A stretch of 64,000 nucleotides of DNA from Acinetobacter sp. N54.MGS-139 (GTDB lineage Bacteria; Pseudomonadota; Gammaproteobacteria; Burkholderiales; Burkholderiaceae_F). Position numbers and translations under genes: made by a program. The notes below the pieces were generated by a model. It saw nothing but the letters and a program-made list of their open reading frames with translations. It did no database searches and was not told the DNA's origin. The DNA lies in contig LARN01000015.1 in assembly GCA_000980495.1 (NCBI GenBank), positions 57,018-121,017 on the forward strand, read 5' to 3'. This document shows positions 53,723 through 62,419 of the stretch, one piece after another. How positions within the stretch are numbered: position 1 is the stretch's first letter; every line of letters begins with the position of its first letter.

Positions 53723-55003
53723 ATGCACTCAGGAAAGAACTTGCTTATGCCCGGCGTGTCCAAGCGGGAGGTTCTTGCTTGGGCGTCCTACGATTTTGCC
53801 AACTCCGGCTACACCACCGTCATTCTGACGGCTGTTTACAACGCGTTTTTTGTTTCGGTCGTCGCGGAAAATGCCGTTTGGGCAACATTTGCCTGGACGC
53901 TGACGATCACGCTTTCCAACTTGCTGTCCATCGCTGTCATTCCGGTGATCAGTGCTTTGGCAGATGCAAAAGCGAATAAACGCTTCTGGCTTGCCGTGAT
54001 GACGGGAATCTGCTGTATGAGTACCGCTACGCTTGCCTATACAGGCCCGGGAACTTTAGCGTCTGCGGTTATTTTGATCATCATTTCTAATACGGCATTT
54101 AACGCCGGTGTTTCGCTTAATTCAGCTTTTCTTTCCGAGTTGGCAAAGCCGGAAGCGTTCGGCAAAGTTTCCGGCTGGGGTTGGTCTTTCGGATATCTAG
54201 GCGGGATCGTCAGTTTGGCGGCTTGTCTGCTCATCGTTTTTGAAGGACAGAAAGCAGGGCTCCCGGCTGATGTCTATGTGCCTTACACGGCAATGTCGAC
54301 TGCGACGATTTTCTTTGTGATGGCGCTTCCGATGCTCTTGTATGTTAAGGAGCGTTCCAAGCCTAAAAACATCTCTTTTGAAAAGACTTTCAAACGAATC
54401 CGAAAGGAATCTGCTGACAGTTTCCGGCTCCTCAAGCGTTATCCGGAATTTTTGAAGTTTTGCGCCTGCGGGCTTTTCTACCAGGCCGGAATTGCTGTTG
54501 TCATCACGCTGTCGGCGGTTTACGCCCAGCTCGTCATGAAATTTACGACCGCACAGACGATTAGTTTGATTTTGGTCGTCAATATCACCGCTGCCATCGG
54601 AGCGTTTGTATTTGGGTACGTTCAGGACCGTCTTGGACACAAGAAGACCTTAGCGCTCACGATTCTTTTGTGGATCGTTATGGGCGTTATGGCAGCTTTC
54701 TCCCAAGGGCCGGTTACTTTCTGGATCGCCGCCAATATTGCGGGCGTCGCAATGGGCTCAAGCCAATCCGCCGGCAGGGCGGTAGTTGCAGTCTTTGCTC
54801 CCGCCGGTGAACTCGCTCAGTTTTATTCCGCCTGGAATGTGGCGGTTTGGGGTGCCAACGTTTTAGGTCCGATTACATACGGTACGGTGACTTGGCTGAC
54901 ATCGGGCGATCAAAGAACGGCCATTCTTGTGACTACACTTTTCTTTGTGATCGGACTTTTGATCCTTCGCTGGGCGCGACTTCCCTCTAAAACCTCTTGT
55001 TGA
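53723..55003 (+). CDS. MFS transporter, UMF1 family
   Basis: 426 residues, 12 membrane helices. The Atg22/UMF1 signature SYDFANSGYTTVILTAVYNAFF near 17-38 is clear, together with ALADAKANKRFW and FGYVQDRLGHKK after helices 2 and 8. The ATG at 53723 is used here; an ATG at 53747, 8 codons later, has a better GGAAAG spacing and is an alternative start. Likely exporter or importer of a small metabolite. Co-directional with the deacetylase-like gene, suggesting a linked substrate. Confidence 0.88.
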   Translation: MHSGKNLLMPGVSKREVLAWASYDFANSGYTTVILTAVYNAFFVSVVAENAVWATFAWTLTITLSNLLSIAVIPVISALADAKANKRFWLAVMTGICCMSTATLAYTGPGTLASAVILIIISNTAFNAGVSLNSAFLSELAKPEAFGKVSGWGWSFGYLGGIVSLAACLLIVFEGQKAGLPADVYVPYTAMSTATIFFVMALPMLLYVKERSKPKNISFEKTFKRIRKESADSFRLLKRYPEFLKFCACGLFYQAGIAVVITLSAVYAQLVMKFTTAQTISLILVVNITAAIGAFVFGYVQDRLGHKKTLALTILLWIVMGVMAAFSQGPVTFWIAANIAGVAMGSSQSAGRAVVAVFAPAGELAQFYSAWNVAVWGANVLGPITYGTVTWLTSGDQRTAILVTTLFFVIGLLILRWARLPSKTSC

Positions 55004-55055
55004 TCCTCGATTACCCGATGAAAGCGCGGGATTCCGAAGGTCTGCGTAAAACAAA

Positions 55056-55075
55056 ACGCTCCTGAAAAGGAGCGT
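55056..55075. terminator. Terminator between MFS and fhs genes
   Basis: 8-bp perfect stem (ACGCTCCT/AGGAGCGT) with a GAAA tetraloop. Between convergent genes; A-rich on the left side, which gives a T-rich run on the minus strand. Confidence 0.82.
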
Positions 55076-55102
55076 CTTGCGAGTATTGCGGTTCAGCTAG
55101 GC

Positions 55103-56752
55103 TTAGCTTAATCCGGTGATCTTGCCGTCAACGACATCGATGGTGTAGGCAGCGGGCTTCTTGGGGAGTCCCGGCATACGCATGATGGCGCCGGTGGTCA
55201 CGACCAGGAAACCTGCGCCGGCGTTCAGAATGACGCGCTGGACAGGGAGTGTAAAGCCGTGAGGAGCACCCTTCAGATCCGGATCGTGAGACATGGAGAA
55301 CGGAGTCTTAGCGATGCAGATGGGAAGCTTTTCAAATCCCATGTTCAACGCTTTGATCTTAGCCAGGTCTTTCAAAGCGGCAGAAGAGTAAGAAACATCC
55401 TGTCCGCCGTAAACCTTGGTGTTGACGTCCTGAATCTTTTCTTCAATGGATTCGTCAAGGCTGTAGGCATAGTTCAGAGGCTTGGACCCTTCCTTAACAG
55501 CAGCCATCACTTCTCTGGCAACGTCTAAAGCACCTTCGCCTCCTTTTGCAAAACCATCGGAAATCGCAAAGCGAACGCCGGCGGCTAAACATTCTTTACG
55601 GACGACATCGATTTCTTCTGCGTTGTCGTTGGCGAAATGGTTAAGAGAAACGACAACCTGCTGGCCGAAACACTTCAGGCTGGCAATATGAGCCTTGAGG
55701 TTGGGTAGGCCGTTGATGAGTGCGTCCATGTTTTCCTTGCCGATTTCCGGCAGAGGAACGCCGCCGTGCCACTTAAGGGCTCTCAGAGATGTAACGAGGA
55801 TCGTCGCGGCAGGCTGAAGGTTGTTCATACGGCACTTAATGTCATAGAACTTTTCTGCGCCTAAGTCGCTGCCGAAGCCGGCTTCGGTGATTGCCCAGTC
55901 GGCAATCGTCATGGCAGCGCGGGTAGCGGCAACGGAGTTGCAGCCGTGAGCGATGTTGGCGAACGGACCCCCGTGAACGAATGCGGGTACGCCTTCAATG
56001 GACTGAACTAAGTTCGGAAGCATGGCGTCTTTAAGGAGAGCCATGAGAGCGCCGGTAGCACCTAATTCTTTGCAGGTGTAAGCGGAGCCGTCGCGTTTGA
56101 GACCGACAACCAAACGATCCAAGCGAAAGCGAAGATCTTCTTCGCCGGCTGCCAAACAAATGATGGCCATGAGTTCGGAAGCAGCTGTGATGTCAAAGCC
56201 GGTTTCTGTCGGGATGCCGTTGGCAGGACCGCCGAGGCCGGTGACGATGTTGCGCAGCATGCGGTCGTTTACGTCAAGAACGCGGCGCCAGGTGATTTCT
56301 TTAAGGTCGACCTGACCTTGGTGACGAGCATTGTCGATTAAGGCAGCCAAAAGGTTGTTGGCAGCTGTAATCGCATGGAAGTCACCTGTGAAATGCAGGT
56401 TGATGGATTCCATCGGAACCACCTGAGAGTATCCGCCGCCGGCAGCGCCGCCCTTCATACCGAAGGAGGGGCCGAGAGAAGGTTCTCTCAGAGCCAGACA
56501 TGCTTTTTCGCCGAGTTTCTTAAAGGCTTGGGCAACGGCGATGGATGTCGTTGTCTTACCGGAGCCGGCGGGCATACCGGAAGTAGCCGTTACGAGAATA
56601 AGTTTGCCCTTCGGGTTAGAGGTGTCTAAAGCAACCTTGGCTTTGTCTCTGCCGTAAGGAATGAACTGGTCGTCGGAAAGACCGTATTCATGGGCGAGTT
56701 GATCGATAGGAATGAGCTTGGTTTGCTGTGCAATTTCAATGTCAGTCAGCAT
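55103..56752 (-). CDS. fhs: Formate-tetrahydrofolate ligase
   Basis: 549 residues. Makes 10-formyl-THF from formate, ATP and THF. N-terminal P-loop GMPAGSGKTTTSIAVAQAF near 60-78 (the family usually has PAGEGKTT, so the E position is S), then REPSLGPSFGMKGGAAGGGYSQVVPME near 88-114, the second PF01268 block, and INLHFTGDFHAI near 115-126. The protein is about as long as clostridial Fhs. Useful in one-carbon metabolism in anaerobes; no folD or gcv genes are adjacent. Confidence 0.96.
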   Translation of the reverse strand: MLTDIEIAQQTKLIPIDQLAHEYGLSDDQFIPYGRDKAKVALDTSNPKGKLILVTATSGMPAGSGKTTTSIAVAQAFKKLGEKACLALREPSLGPSFGMKGGAAGGGYSQVVPMESINLHFTGDFHAITAANNLLAALIDNARHQGQVDLKEITWRRVLDVNDRMLRNIVTGLGGPANGIPTETGFDITAASELMAIICLAAGEEDLRFRLDRLVVGLKRDGSAYTCKELGATGALMALLKDAMLPNLVQSIEGVPAFVHGGPFANIAHGCNSVAATRAAMTIADWAITEAGFGSDLGAEKFYDIKCRMNNLQPAATILVTSLRALKWHGGVPLPEIGKENMDALINGLPNLKAHIASLKCFGQQVVVSLNHFANDNAEEIDVVRKECLAAGVRFAISDGFAKGGEGALDVAREVMAAVKEGSKPLNYAYSLDESIEEKIQDVNTKVYGGQDVSYSSAALKDLAKIKALNMGFEKLPICIAKTPFSMSHDPDLKGAPHGFTLPVQRVILNAGAGFLVVTTGAIMRMPGLPKKPAAYTIDVVDGKITGLS

Positions 56753-56998
56753 GTCTGTCCTTGATAGTCAGGTGTGAGTCGGAAACTTGGATAAAGTATC
56801 TAACCTATATGAACGCATTTTCGGGTGTCTGCGAACAAGGCTACATTCTAATGGCAGACGATCTCTTACGCCCCAAAATAGCAAAGATGGAAATCCGTAT
56901 TTTTCCTTAGGCTGAATAACCTACCTAAACAGAGGTCGTCCGATATTAAGTTAGACAAACTTCGTGTCTTTGCAATTAACAACTTCTCCACAGAAAAG

Positions 56999-57030
56999 AA
57001 AAACCGAAGATTTTTAGGTCTCCGGTTTTT
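56999..57030 (-). terminator. Terminator after the unknown 213-residue gene
   Basis: Inverted repeat AAAAACCG/CGGTTTTT with an imperfect inner stem, followed by T-rich sequence on the minus strand. Confidence 0.7.
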
Positions 57031-57049
57031 ATGGAATGTGGTTCGCTCG

Positions 57050-57691
57050 TTATTCGGCTTTCTTCTCTTCCGCGGCAGGGGCTTCTGCTTTTGCCGCTTC
57101 GGCATTTAGCGTCTTGGGATCATGAGCCGCGCGAGGAACAAATTCAGGATCAAACTTCGGGTCGAGCAGACGCTCTAAAGCAATGCGCGCCCCGCGGGAA
57201 TACTGATAATGAATCTTGCCGACTTGGAACTCAGACGCAATTGTGTGACGCTGAGATTCAAGTTTTTCCGGCATCGGTTCAGACGCTTTCGGTCCGTAAA
57301 GCTTGAACATGAGGAGGGCGGAAACGGCGTCCGAGACTTCTTTAGGGCTCTCGGGATTTCTTTCAAGCTCGGACTCAATGACGTTCCAGTATTCGTCGAA
57401 GTCAGGCTTGAAGCTCTTATGCAGCAGTTTGGTGCGGAGAGCTTCGATCAGTTCCTCGTTCGGCTCTCCTTCCATCTTCAGGGTGCTGTTGCGAACGCCT
57501 TCTAAAAAGAGAGCGACAGAAAAAGGAATGTACTGTTTTTGAAATTCTTCCAGGCGTTTTTTTCTTCCCATAAACCAAGGAATATAGAAATCTGTCGCCT
57601 TTCTCAATGTCTTGAAATTTTCTTTGTAATAAAACTGAAAAACCTTATTAAGTGCTTCAATTTTGGCTTTAAGATCTGCGGACTGAGCCAT
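57050..57691 (-). CDS. Helical protein of unknown function
   Basis: 213 residues, no signal peptide or membrane helix. Charged and mostly helical in appearance: KAKIEALNKVFQFYYKENFKTL, RKKRLEEFQKQYIPFSVALFLEGVRNS, ELERNPESPKEVSDAVSALLMFK. The tail is Ala/Glu/Lys-rich (AAKAEAPAAEEKKAE). I do not recognise the family; it may be restricted to close relatives. It is divergent from the yqaA-like gene, and the 57-bp gap leaves little room for two promoters. Confidence 0.7.
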   Translation of the reverse strand: MAQSADLKAKIEALNKVFQFYYKENFKTLRKATDFYIPWFMGRKKRLEEFQKQYIPFSVALFLEGVRNSTLKMEGEPNEELIEALRTKLLHKSFKPDFDEYWNVIESELERNPESPKEVSDAVSALLMFKLYGPKASEPMPEKLESQRHTIASEFQVGKIHYQYSRGARIALERLLDPKFDPEFVPRAAHDPKTLNAEAAKAEAPAAEEKKAE

Positions 57692-57748
57692 GTTGTACTG
57701 TCGGTTTGTTAGAAAGATTTACATAATCTACACGATCTAAGGAACGTT

Positions 57749-58159
57749 TTGTCTTTTACTGCCTACCTTTGGACGCTCTTTACGAGCGCATTTGTATCGT
57801 CTACCGTGTTGCCCGGCGGGAGCGAAGCGCTTGTTGTCTACGGAATGCATGAATTTCAAACGCAGCTTTGGGTCGTTGTTTTTGTTGCAACGGCCGGCAA
57901 CACTTTGGGCGCTTTGGTCACTTACGGGATGGGCCGTCTCATACCGAATAAAAAGCAGGAAGTCAGAAGCTTGGAACTCCTTAAAAAGTACGGTCCCATA
58001 ACACTGTTTTTTTCCTGGGTTCCGGTTGTTGGAGACGGTTTTTGCCTCGGCGCCGGCTGGCTGAGAATTAACTTTTGGCTCTCTTTCGTTCTGATTCTTA
58101 TCGGCAAATTCGCCCGATACCTGGTCCTTGCGGCGGTTTCGCTTCAAATTTTTTCGTGA
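57749..58159 (+). CDS. YqaA-type membrane protein (VTT/DedA-related)
   Basis: 136 residues, four or so membrane helices. TSAFVSSTVLPGGSEALVVYG near 13-33 with the PGGSE motif, VATAGNTLGALVTYGMGR near 46-63, and a conserved KYGPITLFFSWVPVVGDGFCLGAGWLR near 80-106 follow the YqaA family, related to DedA/SNARE-associated proteins that scramble or flip lipids. The TTG at 57749 is preceded by AAGGAA. Length is typical. Confidence 0.85.
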   Translation: MSFTAYLWTLFTSAFVSSTVLPGGSEALVVYGMHEFQTQLWVVVFVATAGNTLGALVTYGMGRLIPNKKQEVRSLELLKKYGPITLFFSWVPVVGDGFCLGAGWLRINFWLSFVLILIGKFARYLVLAAVSLQIFS

Positions 58160-58351
58160 ACGTTAGAAGAAAGTCTCAATAAAGTTCGCTCATATTTCTT
58201 CAGAGGCAAGCGCCTTCGCGCGTTTTATACGCCTTTTCTTCCTCTAAAAACGAGCTGAATTTCGAGGATATATCCCTAAAAACTGAAGGTTTTCAGAAAG
58301 AAACACCCGCCTATATTGAATCTGCGTACTTTTGTAATAGGAGATTTTGGT

Positions 58352-59542
58352 ATGCAGTGTTTGGACGACTTTCGTCTTTCCTTTAAAGGCCGCGAGTTTT
58401 TACCGCTTATGGTCGGCGGAATGGGAACGAATATTTCAACCGCAAATCTTGTGCTGGCGATTGAGAAACTTGGCGGCATGGCCCATCTTTCTGATGCAAT
58501 GCTGCCGGATGTGGCCGACCGGGAAATCGGAACGCATTTCACCAAAGAAAAGACGATCCGATTCAAATCAATGATTCAAGAGGCAGATAAGACGGAAGAG
58601 AAGTTCAATTTGGAAGCGCTTTCAAGAGTTTCCAAGCAATACTTTACCGACGTGATGGAAAAGGCAACAGGAAAGGGATTGGTTCTCGTGAACTGCATGG
58701 AAAAGCTCACGATGAATGATCCGATTGCTACCTTGAAGGCTCGCTTGAACGCCGCATTAGATGCCGGAGTCGACGGCATCACAATGTCTGCCGGTCTGCA
58801 TCTTTCCAGCATGAAACTGATGCAAGAGAATCCTCGGTTCAATGACGCGCTTTTCGGATTGGTTGTCTCCTCGGCGAGAGCGCTGAACCTCTTCCTTAAA
58901 CGCACGGCATCCCTCGGGCGCAAACTGGATTATGTGGTAGTCGAAGGTCCGCTGGCCGGAGGACATTTGGGTTTCGGTGAAGATTGGAGAAACTTCAAGC
59001 TGGAAGATATTGTCAAAGATGTCGTTAAGCTTGTGAAAGACACCGGACTGAACGTTCCCGTGCTAGGCGCCGGAGGCATATTTTCCGGTAAAGAAGCCGT
59101 GGATCTGATGGAAAAGACCGGGGCATCCGGCATTCAGGCAGCGACTCGCTTTACGATTGCTCAGGAAAGCGGACTTCCCGATCCGGTCAAACAGGTTTAC
59201 ATCGATGCCAAAGATGAAGATGTTGAAGTTAATCATGCTTCTCCTACTGGATATCTCATGAGAATGCTGAAAAATTCTCCTGCCTTAACCGCCAATAACC
59301 GCCCCAACTGCGAGTCCTATGGCTACATGCTCTCTCAAGGAACCTGTCCGTACCTTAAAGAATGGCTGGAGAACTCGCCGGAGAAAACCAAGTGCTGCTT
59401 GTGCACGAACATGCGCAACTACAAGGTTTGGACATGCGGCACGACCGTGAGCAGATTGAAGACTACGACAGTAAGAGGAGAAGACGGGAAGTGGCTGCTT
59501 CCGACGGCTGAGCAGATCTTCAACGACTATCGATTTGCCTAA
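58352..59542 (+). CDS. Nitronate monooxygenase family protein with cysteine-rich C-terminus
   Basis: 396 residues from the ATG at 58352, which follows AGGAGA; an earlier ATG at 58316 lacks a ribosome site. FMN TIM barrel of the 2-nitropropane dioxygenase/PfaD group: PLMVGGMGTNIS near 19-30, the GPLAGGHLGFG motif with the catalytic-type histidine, and VLGAGGIFSGKEAV, which binds the FMN phosphate. The last 75 residues hold six cysteines (NCESYG, GTCPYL, KCCLCTNM, WTCGTT), a possible metal or Fe-S site not usual in nitronate monooxygenases. Function uncertain; no partner gene. Confidence 0.85.
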   Translation: MQCLDDFRLSFKGREFLPLMVGGMGTNISTANLVLAIEKLGGMAHLSDAMLPDVADREIGTHFTKEKTIRFKSMIQEADKTEEKFNLEALSRVSKQYFTDVMEKATGKGLVLVNCMEKLTMNDPIATLKARLNAALDAGVDGITMSAGLHLSSMKLMQENPRFNDALFGLVVSSARALNLFLKRTASLGRKLDYVVVEGPLAGGHLGFGEDWRNFKLEDIVKDVVKLVKDTGLNVPVLGAGGIFSGKEAVDLMEKTGASGIQAATRFTIAQESGLPDPVKQVYIDAKDEDVEVNHASPTGYLMRMLKNSPALTANNRPNCESYGYMLSQGTCPYLKEWLENSPEKTKCCLCTNMRNYKVWTCGTTVSRLKTTTVRGEDGKWLLPTAEQIFNDYRFA

Positions 59543-59554
59543 AAAGGAATATCT

Positions 59555-59596
59555 TCACGAAAGAACGCGCCGGAGTTTGAGTGCCTTCTTTCGTGA
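59555..59596. terminator. Long hairpin after the nitronate monooxygenase gene
   Basis: Perfect 11-bp inverted repeat (TCACGAAAGAA/TTCTTTCGTGA) around a 20-nt loop. No clear T-run follows, so it could be an mRNA-stabilising hairpin instead of a terminator. Confidence 0.6.
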
Positions 59597-59692
59597 GATA
59601 AGCTCGGTTTCAGTCTTGACGGCTATGCTTTTTGCACAATGCAATTCGCTCAAAACGTTTTGTCTGGGAAAATTCTGCGAGGCTTCAATCGC

Positions 59693-59698
59693 TATAAT
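59693..59698 (+). promoter_or_regulatory. Consensus -10 element before etfB
   Basis: Perfect TATAAT, 33 bp before the etfB start. No good -35 is seen at 16-18 bp spacing, so an activator may be needed. Confidence 0.45.
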
Positions 59699-59730
59699 CC
59701 ACCGAATGTAATCTAACATCAGAGAAATAA

Positions 59731-60483
59731 ATGAAAATTCTTGTCCCTGTCAAAAGGGTGGTCGACGCCAATATTAAGGTCAAGGTCGGACCTGACGGCA
59801 AACTCGACGTCGCTAACCTCAAACACTCGATGAACCCGTTCGACGAAATCGCGCTTGAACAGGCCGTTCAAATGAAAGAAAAGGGCATTGCCAACGAAGT
59901 GATCGCAGTGTCCGTCGGCGATATAAAGGCTCAGGAAACATTACGCACTGCCCTAGCCATGGGGGCCGATAAAGGTGTTCTTATTCAAACAGACAAACCG
60001 TTTGAAGCAGAACCGCTGAATGTCGCTAAGTTGATCAGCGCCTATGTCAAACAAGTTAATCCGGATCTGATTATCTGCGGTAAGCAGGCCGTGGACAACG
60101 ACTCGAACCAAGTCGGTCAGATGATTGCCGCCATGTGCGAATATCCGCAGGCTACACACGCTTCTTCTGCCTTAATGAAAGAAGGCAAACTTGAAGTCAC
60201 ACGCGAAATCGACGGCGGCTACGAAGTTCTCGATCTGACGCTTCCGGCTGTGGTGACTGCTGATTTGAGACTGAACGCTCCGCGTTATGTCACGCTGCCG
60301 ATGATGATGAAGGCTAAGCGCAAACCTCAGGAAGTCGTCATGGCTTCTGCCCTTTGTCCGGATCTCCGTGCGCACGTTGAAGTTGTCGGCTATGAAGCCC
60401 CTGAAGCACGCAAGGTCGGCCGCAAGGTTGCCAATGTCGACGAACTCATCGACAAACTCAAGAACGAAGCGAAGGTACTTTAA
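59731..60483 (+). CDS. etfB: Electron transfer flavoprotein beta subunit
   Basis: 250 residues. Beta subunit (AMP-binding) of the ETF heterodimer: MKILVPVKRVVDANIKVKV at the N-terminus, NPFDEIALEQAVQMKE near 37-52, the family signature VDNDSNQVGQMIAAMCEYPQATHAS near 121-145, and NAPRYVTLPMMMKAKRKP. It starts 33 bp after a consensus -10. It precedes etfA by 11 bp. Transfers electrons from flavin dehydrogenases to an acceptor; neither an acyl-CoA dehydrogenase nor ETF:quinone oxidoreductase is nearby. Confidence 0.96.
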   Translation: MKILVPVKRVVDANIKVKVGPDGKLDVANLKHSMNPFDEIALEQAVQMKEKGIANEVIAVSVGDIKAQETLRTALAMGADKGVLIQTDKPFEAEPLNVAKLISAYVKQVNPDLIICGKQAVDNDSNQVGQMIAAMCEYPQATHASSALMKEGKLEVTREIDGGYEVLDLTLPAVVTADLRLNAPRYVTLPMMMKAKRKPQEVVMASALCPDLRAHVEVVGYEAPEARKVGRKVANVDELIDKLKNEAKVL

Positions 60484-60494
60484 GGAGCGAGAAC

Positions 60495-61424
60495 ATGGCC
60501 GTTTTAGTTATTGCCGAACATAATCATGCCGCTCTGAATCCTGCGGTTTATTCTTTGGTTACCGCTGCTCAGAAGATCGGCGGCGATATCGACATCATGA
60601 TCACAGCTCAGGACGGCGGAAAGCTCGCCGAAGAAGCCGCTAAGATCAATGGCATTCGCCGTGTGCTGCTTTCTGAGGCTCCTTACTTTGCCGAAGAGCT
60701 TCCTGAAAATCTCGGAGCTTCTGTCTTGGAAGTGGCGAAAGAATATGACTACTTCCTGTTCGTCGCCAATCCCGCCGGTAAAGCTGCCGCTCCGAGAGTT
60801 GCTGCCGTCTTGGATGTTGCTCAGATTTCCGAAATTACTCAGGTCGTTGACGCCAAGACGTTTAAACGTCCGATCTATGCCGGTTCTGTTATTGAAACCG
60901 TCCGTGCGCTCGACCCCAAAGTTGTTTTAACGGTTCGTGCTACAGCTTTTGATGCCGCTCCGACCGGAGAAGGCAAAGCCGAACTCGAAAGAGTGGTTCC
61001 TGCTTCTCCTGTGATTAAAGTCACTTTCGTCCGCAGCGAGCAGGTTAAGAGCGATCGTCCTGATCTGCAGAATGCCAAGATCGTTTTGGCGGGCGGCCGC
61101 GGTTTGGTCGATGAAGCTGAATTCGCTGAAATGGGCAAACTGGCTGACAAACTCGGCGCTGCGGTGGGTACGACCCGTGCGGTGGTCGACGCCGGTATTG
61201 CTCCGAACGATTGGCAGATCGGTCAGACCGGTAAGATTATTGCTCCGGACCTGTACATCGGTTTCGGTATTTCCGGTGCCATTCAGCATATTGCCGGCAT
61301 CAAAGACGCCAAAGTCATTGTGGCTGTGAACAAAGATCCCGAAGCTCCGATCTTTGACGTTGCCGATTACGGCTTAGTCGGAGACGCGATGACGGTGATC
61401 CGCGAACTGGAAGCGAAACTCTAG
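60495..61424 (+). CDS. etfA: Electron transfer flavoprotein alpha subunit
   Basis: 309 residues. Alpha subunit, FAD-binding C-terminal domain: GRGLVDEAEFAEMGKLADKLGAAVGTTRAVVDAGI near 198-232, QIGQTGKIIAPDLYIGFGISGAIQHIAGIKDAKVIVAVNKDPEAPIF near 237-283, the ETF-alpha signature. Forms a dimer with EtfB. A strong terminator follows at 61453. Confidence 0.97.
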   Translation: MAVLVIAEHNHAALNPAVYSLVTAAQKIGGDIDIMITAQDGGKLAEEAAKINGIRRVLLSEAPYFAEELPENLGASVLEVAKEYDYFLFVANPAGKAAAPRVAAVLDVAQISEITQVVDAKTFKRPIYAGSVIETVRALDPKVVLTVRATAFDAAPTGEGKAELERVVPASPVIKVTFVRSEQVKSDRPDLQNAKIVLAGGRGLVDEAEFAEMGKLADKLGAAVGTTRAVVDAGIAPNDWQIGQTGKIIAPDLYIGFGISGAIQHIAGIKDAKVIVAVNKDPEAPIFDVADYGLVGDAMTVIRELEAKL

Positions 61425-61452
61425 TTTCACGATACCAAAATACAAGCAAAAG

Positions 61453-61475
61453 GCGGTTGACAACAGCCGCTTTTT
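61453..61475 (+). terminator. Terminator of etfBA
   Basis: 7-bp stem (GCGGTTG/CAGCCGC, one G-U pair) with an ACAA loop followed by TTTTT. Confidence 0.85.
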
Positions 61476-61510
61476 CATTTGCACTGCGTAACAAAACAGA
61501 TGCAACCCGT

Positions 61511-61539
61511 TTGTTTAATTGAAAAAATTAGGATAAAAT
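61511..61539 (+). promoter_or_regulatory. Sigma-70-type promoter of the rpsP operon
   Basis: TTGTTT (61511-61516) and TAAAAT (61534-61539) separated by exactly 17 bp, about 70 bp before rpsP. Confidence 0.7.
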
Positions 61540-61611
61540 CACGTGTTTTCAGGCGTTAGAAGCCTAATTTTTAAACTTTTTTAGAATATAAATTTTTTGA
61601 GGTAACTTAAT

Positions 61612-61872
61612 ATGGTCGTTATCCGTCTGGCTCGCGGCGGCTCCAAGAAGCGCCCCTTCTACAACATCGTCGCGACCGACTCCCGCAACCGCCGTGACGG
61701 TCGTTTCAATGAACGTATCGGCTTCTACAATCCGATGGCATCCGGTGCTGCTCCCCGTCTTTCCATCAATGAAGCTTCTTTGAACGCTTGGGTTGCTAAC
61801 GGCGCACAGATGAGCGACACCGTTGCTCGTCTCTACAAAGAATTCAAAAAGGCAGCTGCTCCTGCTGCTTAA
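61612..61872 (+). CDS. rpsP: 30S ribosomal protein S16
   Basis: 86 residues, with the S16 N-terminus [39 protein letters not shown] and the basic centre. A GAGG site lies upstream. First gene of the classic rpsP-rimM-trmD-rplS operon. Confidence 0.98.
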   Translation: MVVIRLARGGSKKRPFYNIVATDSRNRRDGRFNERIGFYNPMASGAAPRLSINEASLNAWVANGAQMSDTVARLYKEFKKAAAPAA

Positions 61873-61889
61873 TTGATTTCTGACCGTTT

Positions 61890-62414
61890 GTGACTAACGA
61901 GAAGAATTCCGGCGCCGAGCCTATTGTGCTCGGCGCTTTGCATGGTGCCTACGGGCTTAAGGGCTGGGTTCGCGTTCAGCCTTTCCAGGGTACGTCTGCG
62001 CTTTTAGGTTCCAAACACTGGCAGCATGTCCTTCCTGACGGCGAAGTCAGACCCGTGGAACTTGAAAAAGCGAAACTGCACGGCGCCGGTATCGTTGCAA
62101 AAATTCAGGGTATCGATACCCCTGAGGATGCGGCGGCGCTTCGCGGTGCAGTCGCCCTTTACCGCAAGGATTTTCCTGAAGCCCAAGAGAACGAATATTA
62201 CTGGGTCGATCTGATCGGATGCGATGTCGTCAATAAAGAAGGGCAGAGCATCGGCCGGGTTAAAGGCATGATTGACAACGGCGTTCACGACATTCTGAAT
62301 GTCAAACGCGCCGACGGTAAAGAAGTTCTCATTCCTTTTGTCGAAGACTATTTGGCAGAAGTGAATGTGGAGACGAAGAAGATCATTGTGGACTGGGATC
62401 CCTCCTGGGATTAA
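61890..62414 (+). CDS. rimM: 16S rRNA processing protein RimM
   Basis: 174 residues from a GTG at 61890. N-terminal domain (LGALHGAYGLKGWVRVQPF near 16-34) and a C-terminal PRC barrel (YYWVDLIGCDVVN, GMIDNGVHDILNVKRADGKEVLIPFVEDYL). Binds S19 during 30S head maturation. No strong ribosome site, so translation may be coupled to rpsP 17 bp upstream. Confidence 0.96.
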   Translation: MTNEKNSGAEPIVLGALHGAYGLKGWVRVQPFQGTSALLGSKHWQHVLPDGEVRPVELEKAKLHGAGIVAKIQGIDTPEDAAALRGAVALYRKDFPEAQENEYYWVDLIGCDVVNKEGQSIGRVKGMIDNGVHDILNVKRADGKEVLIPFVEDYLAEVNVETKKIIVDWDPSWD

Positions 62415-62419
62415 ACCTC

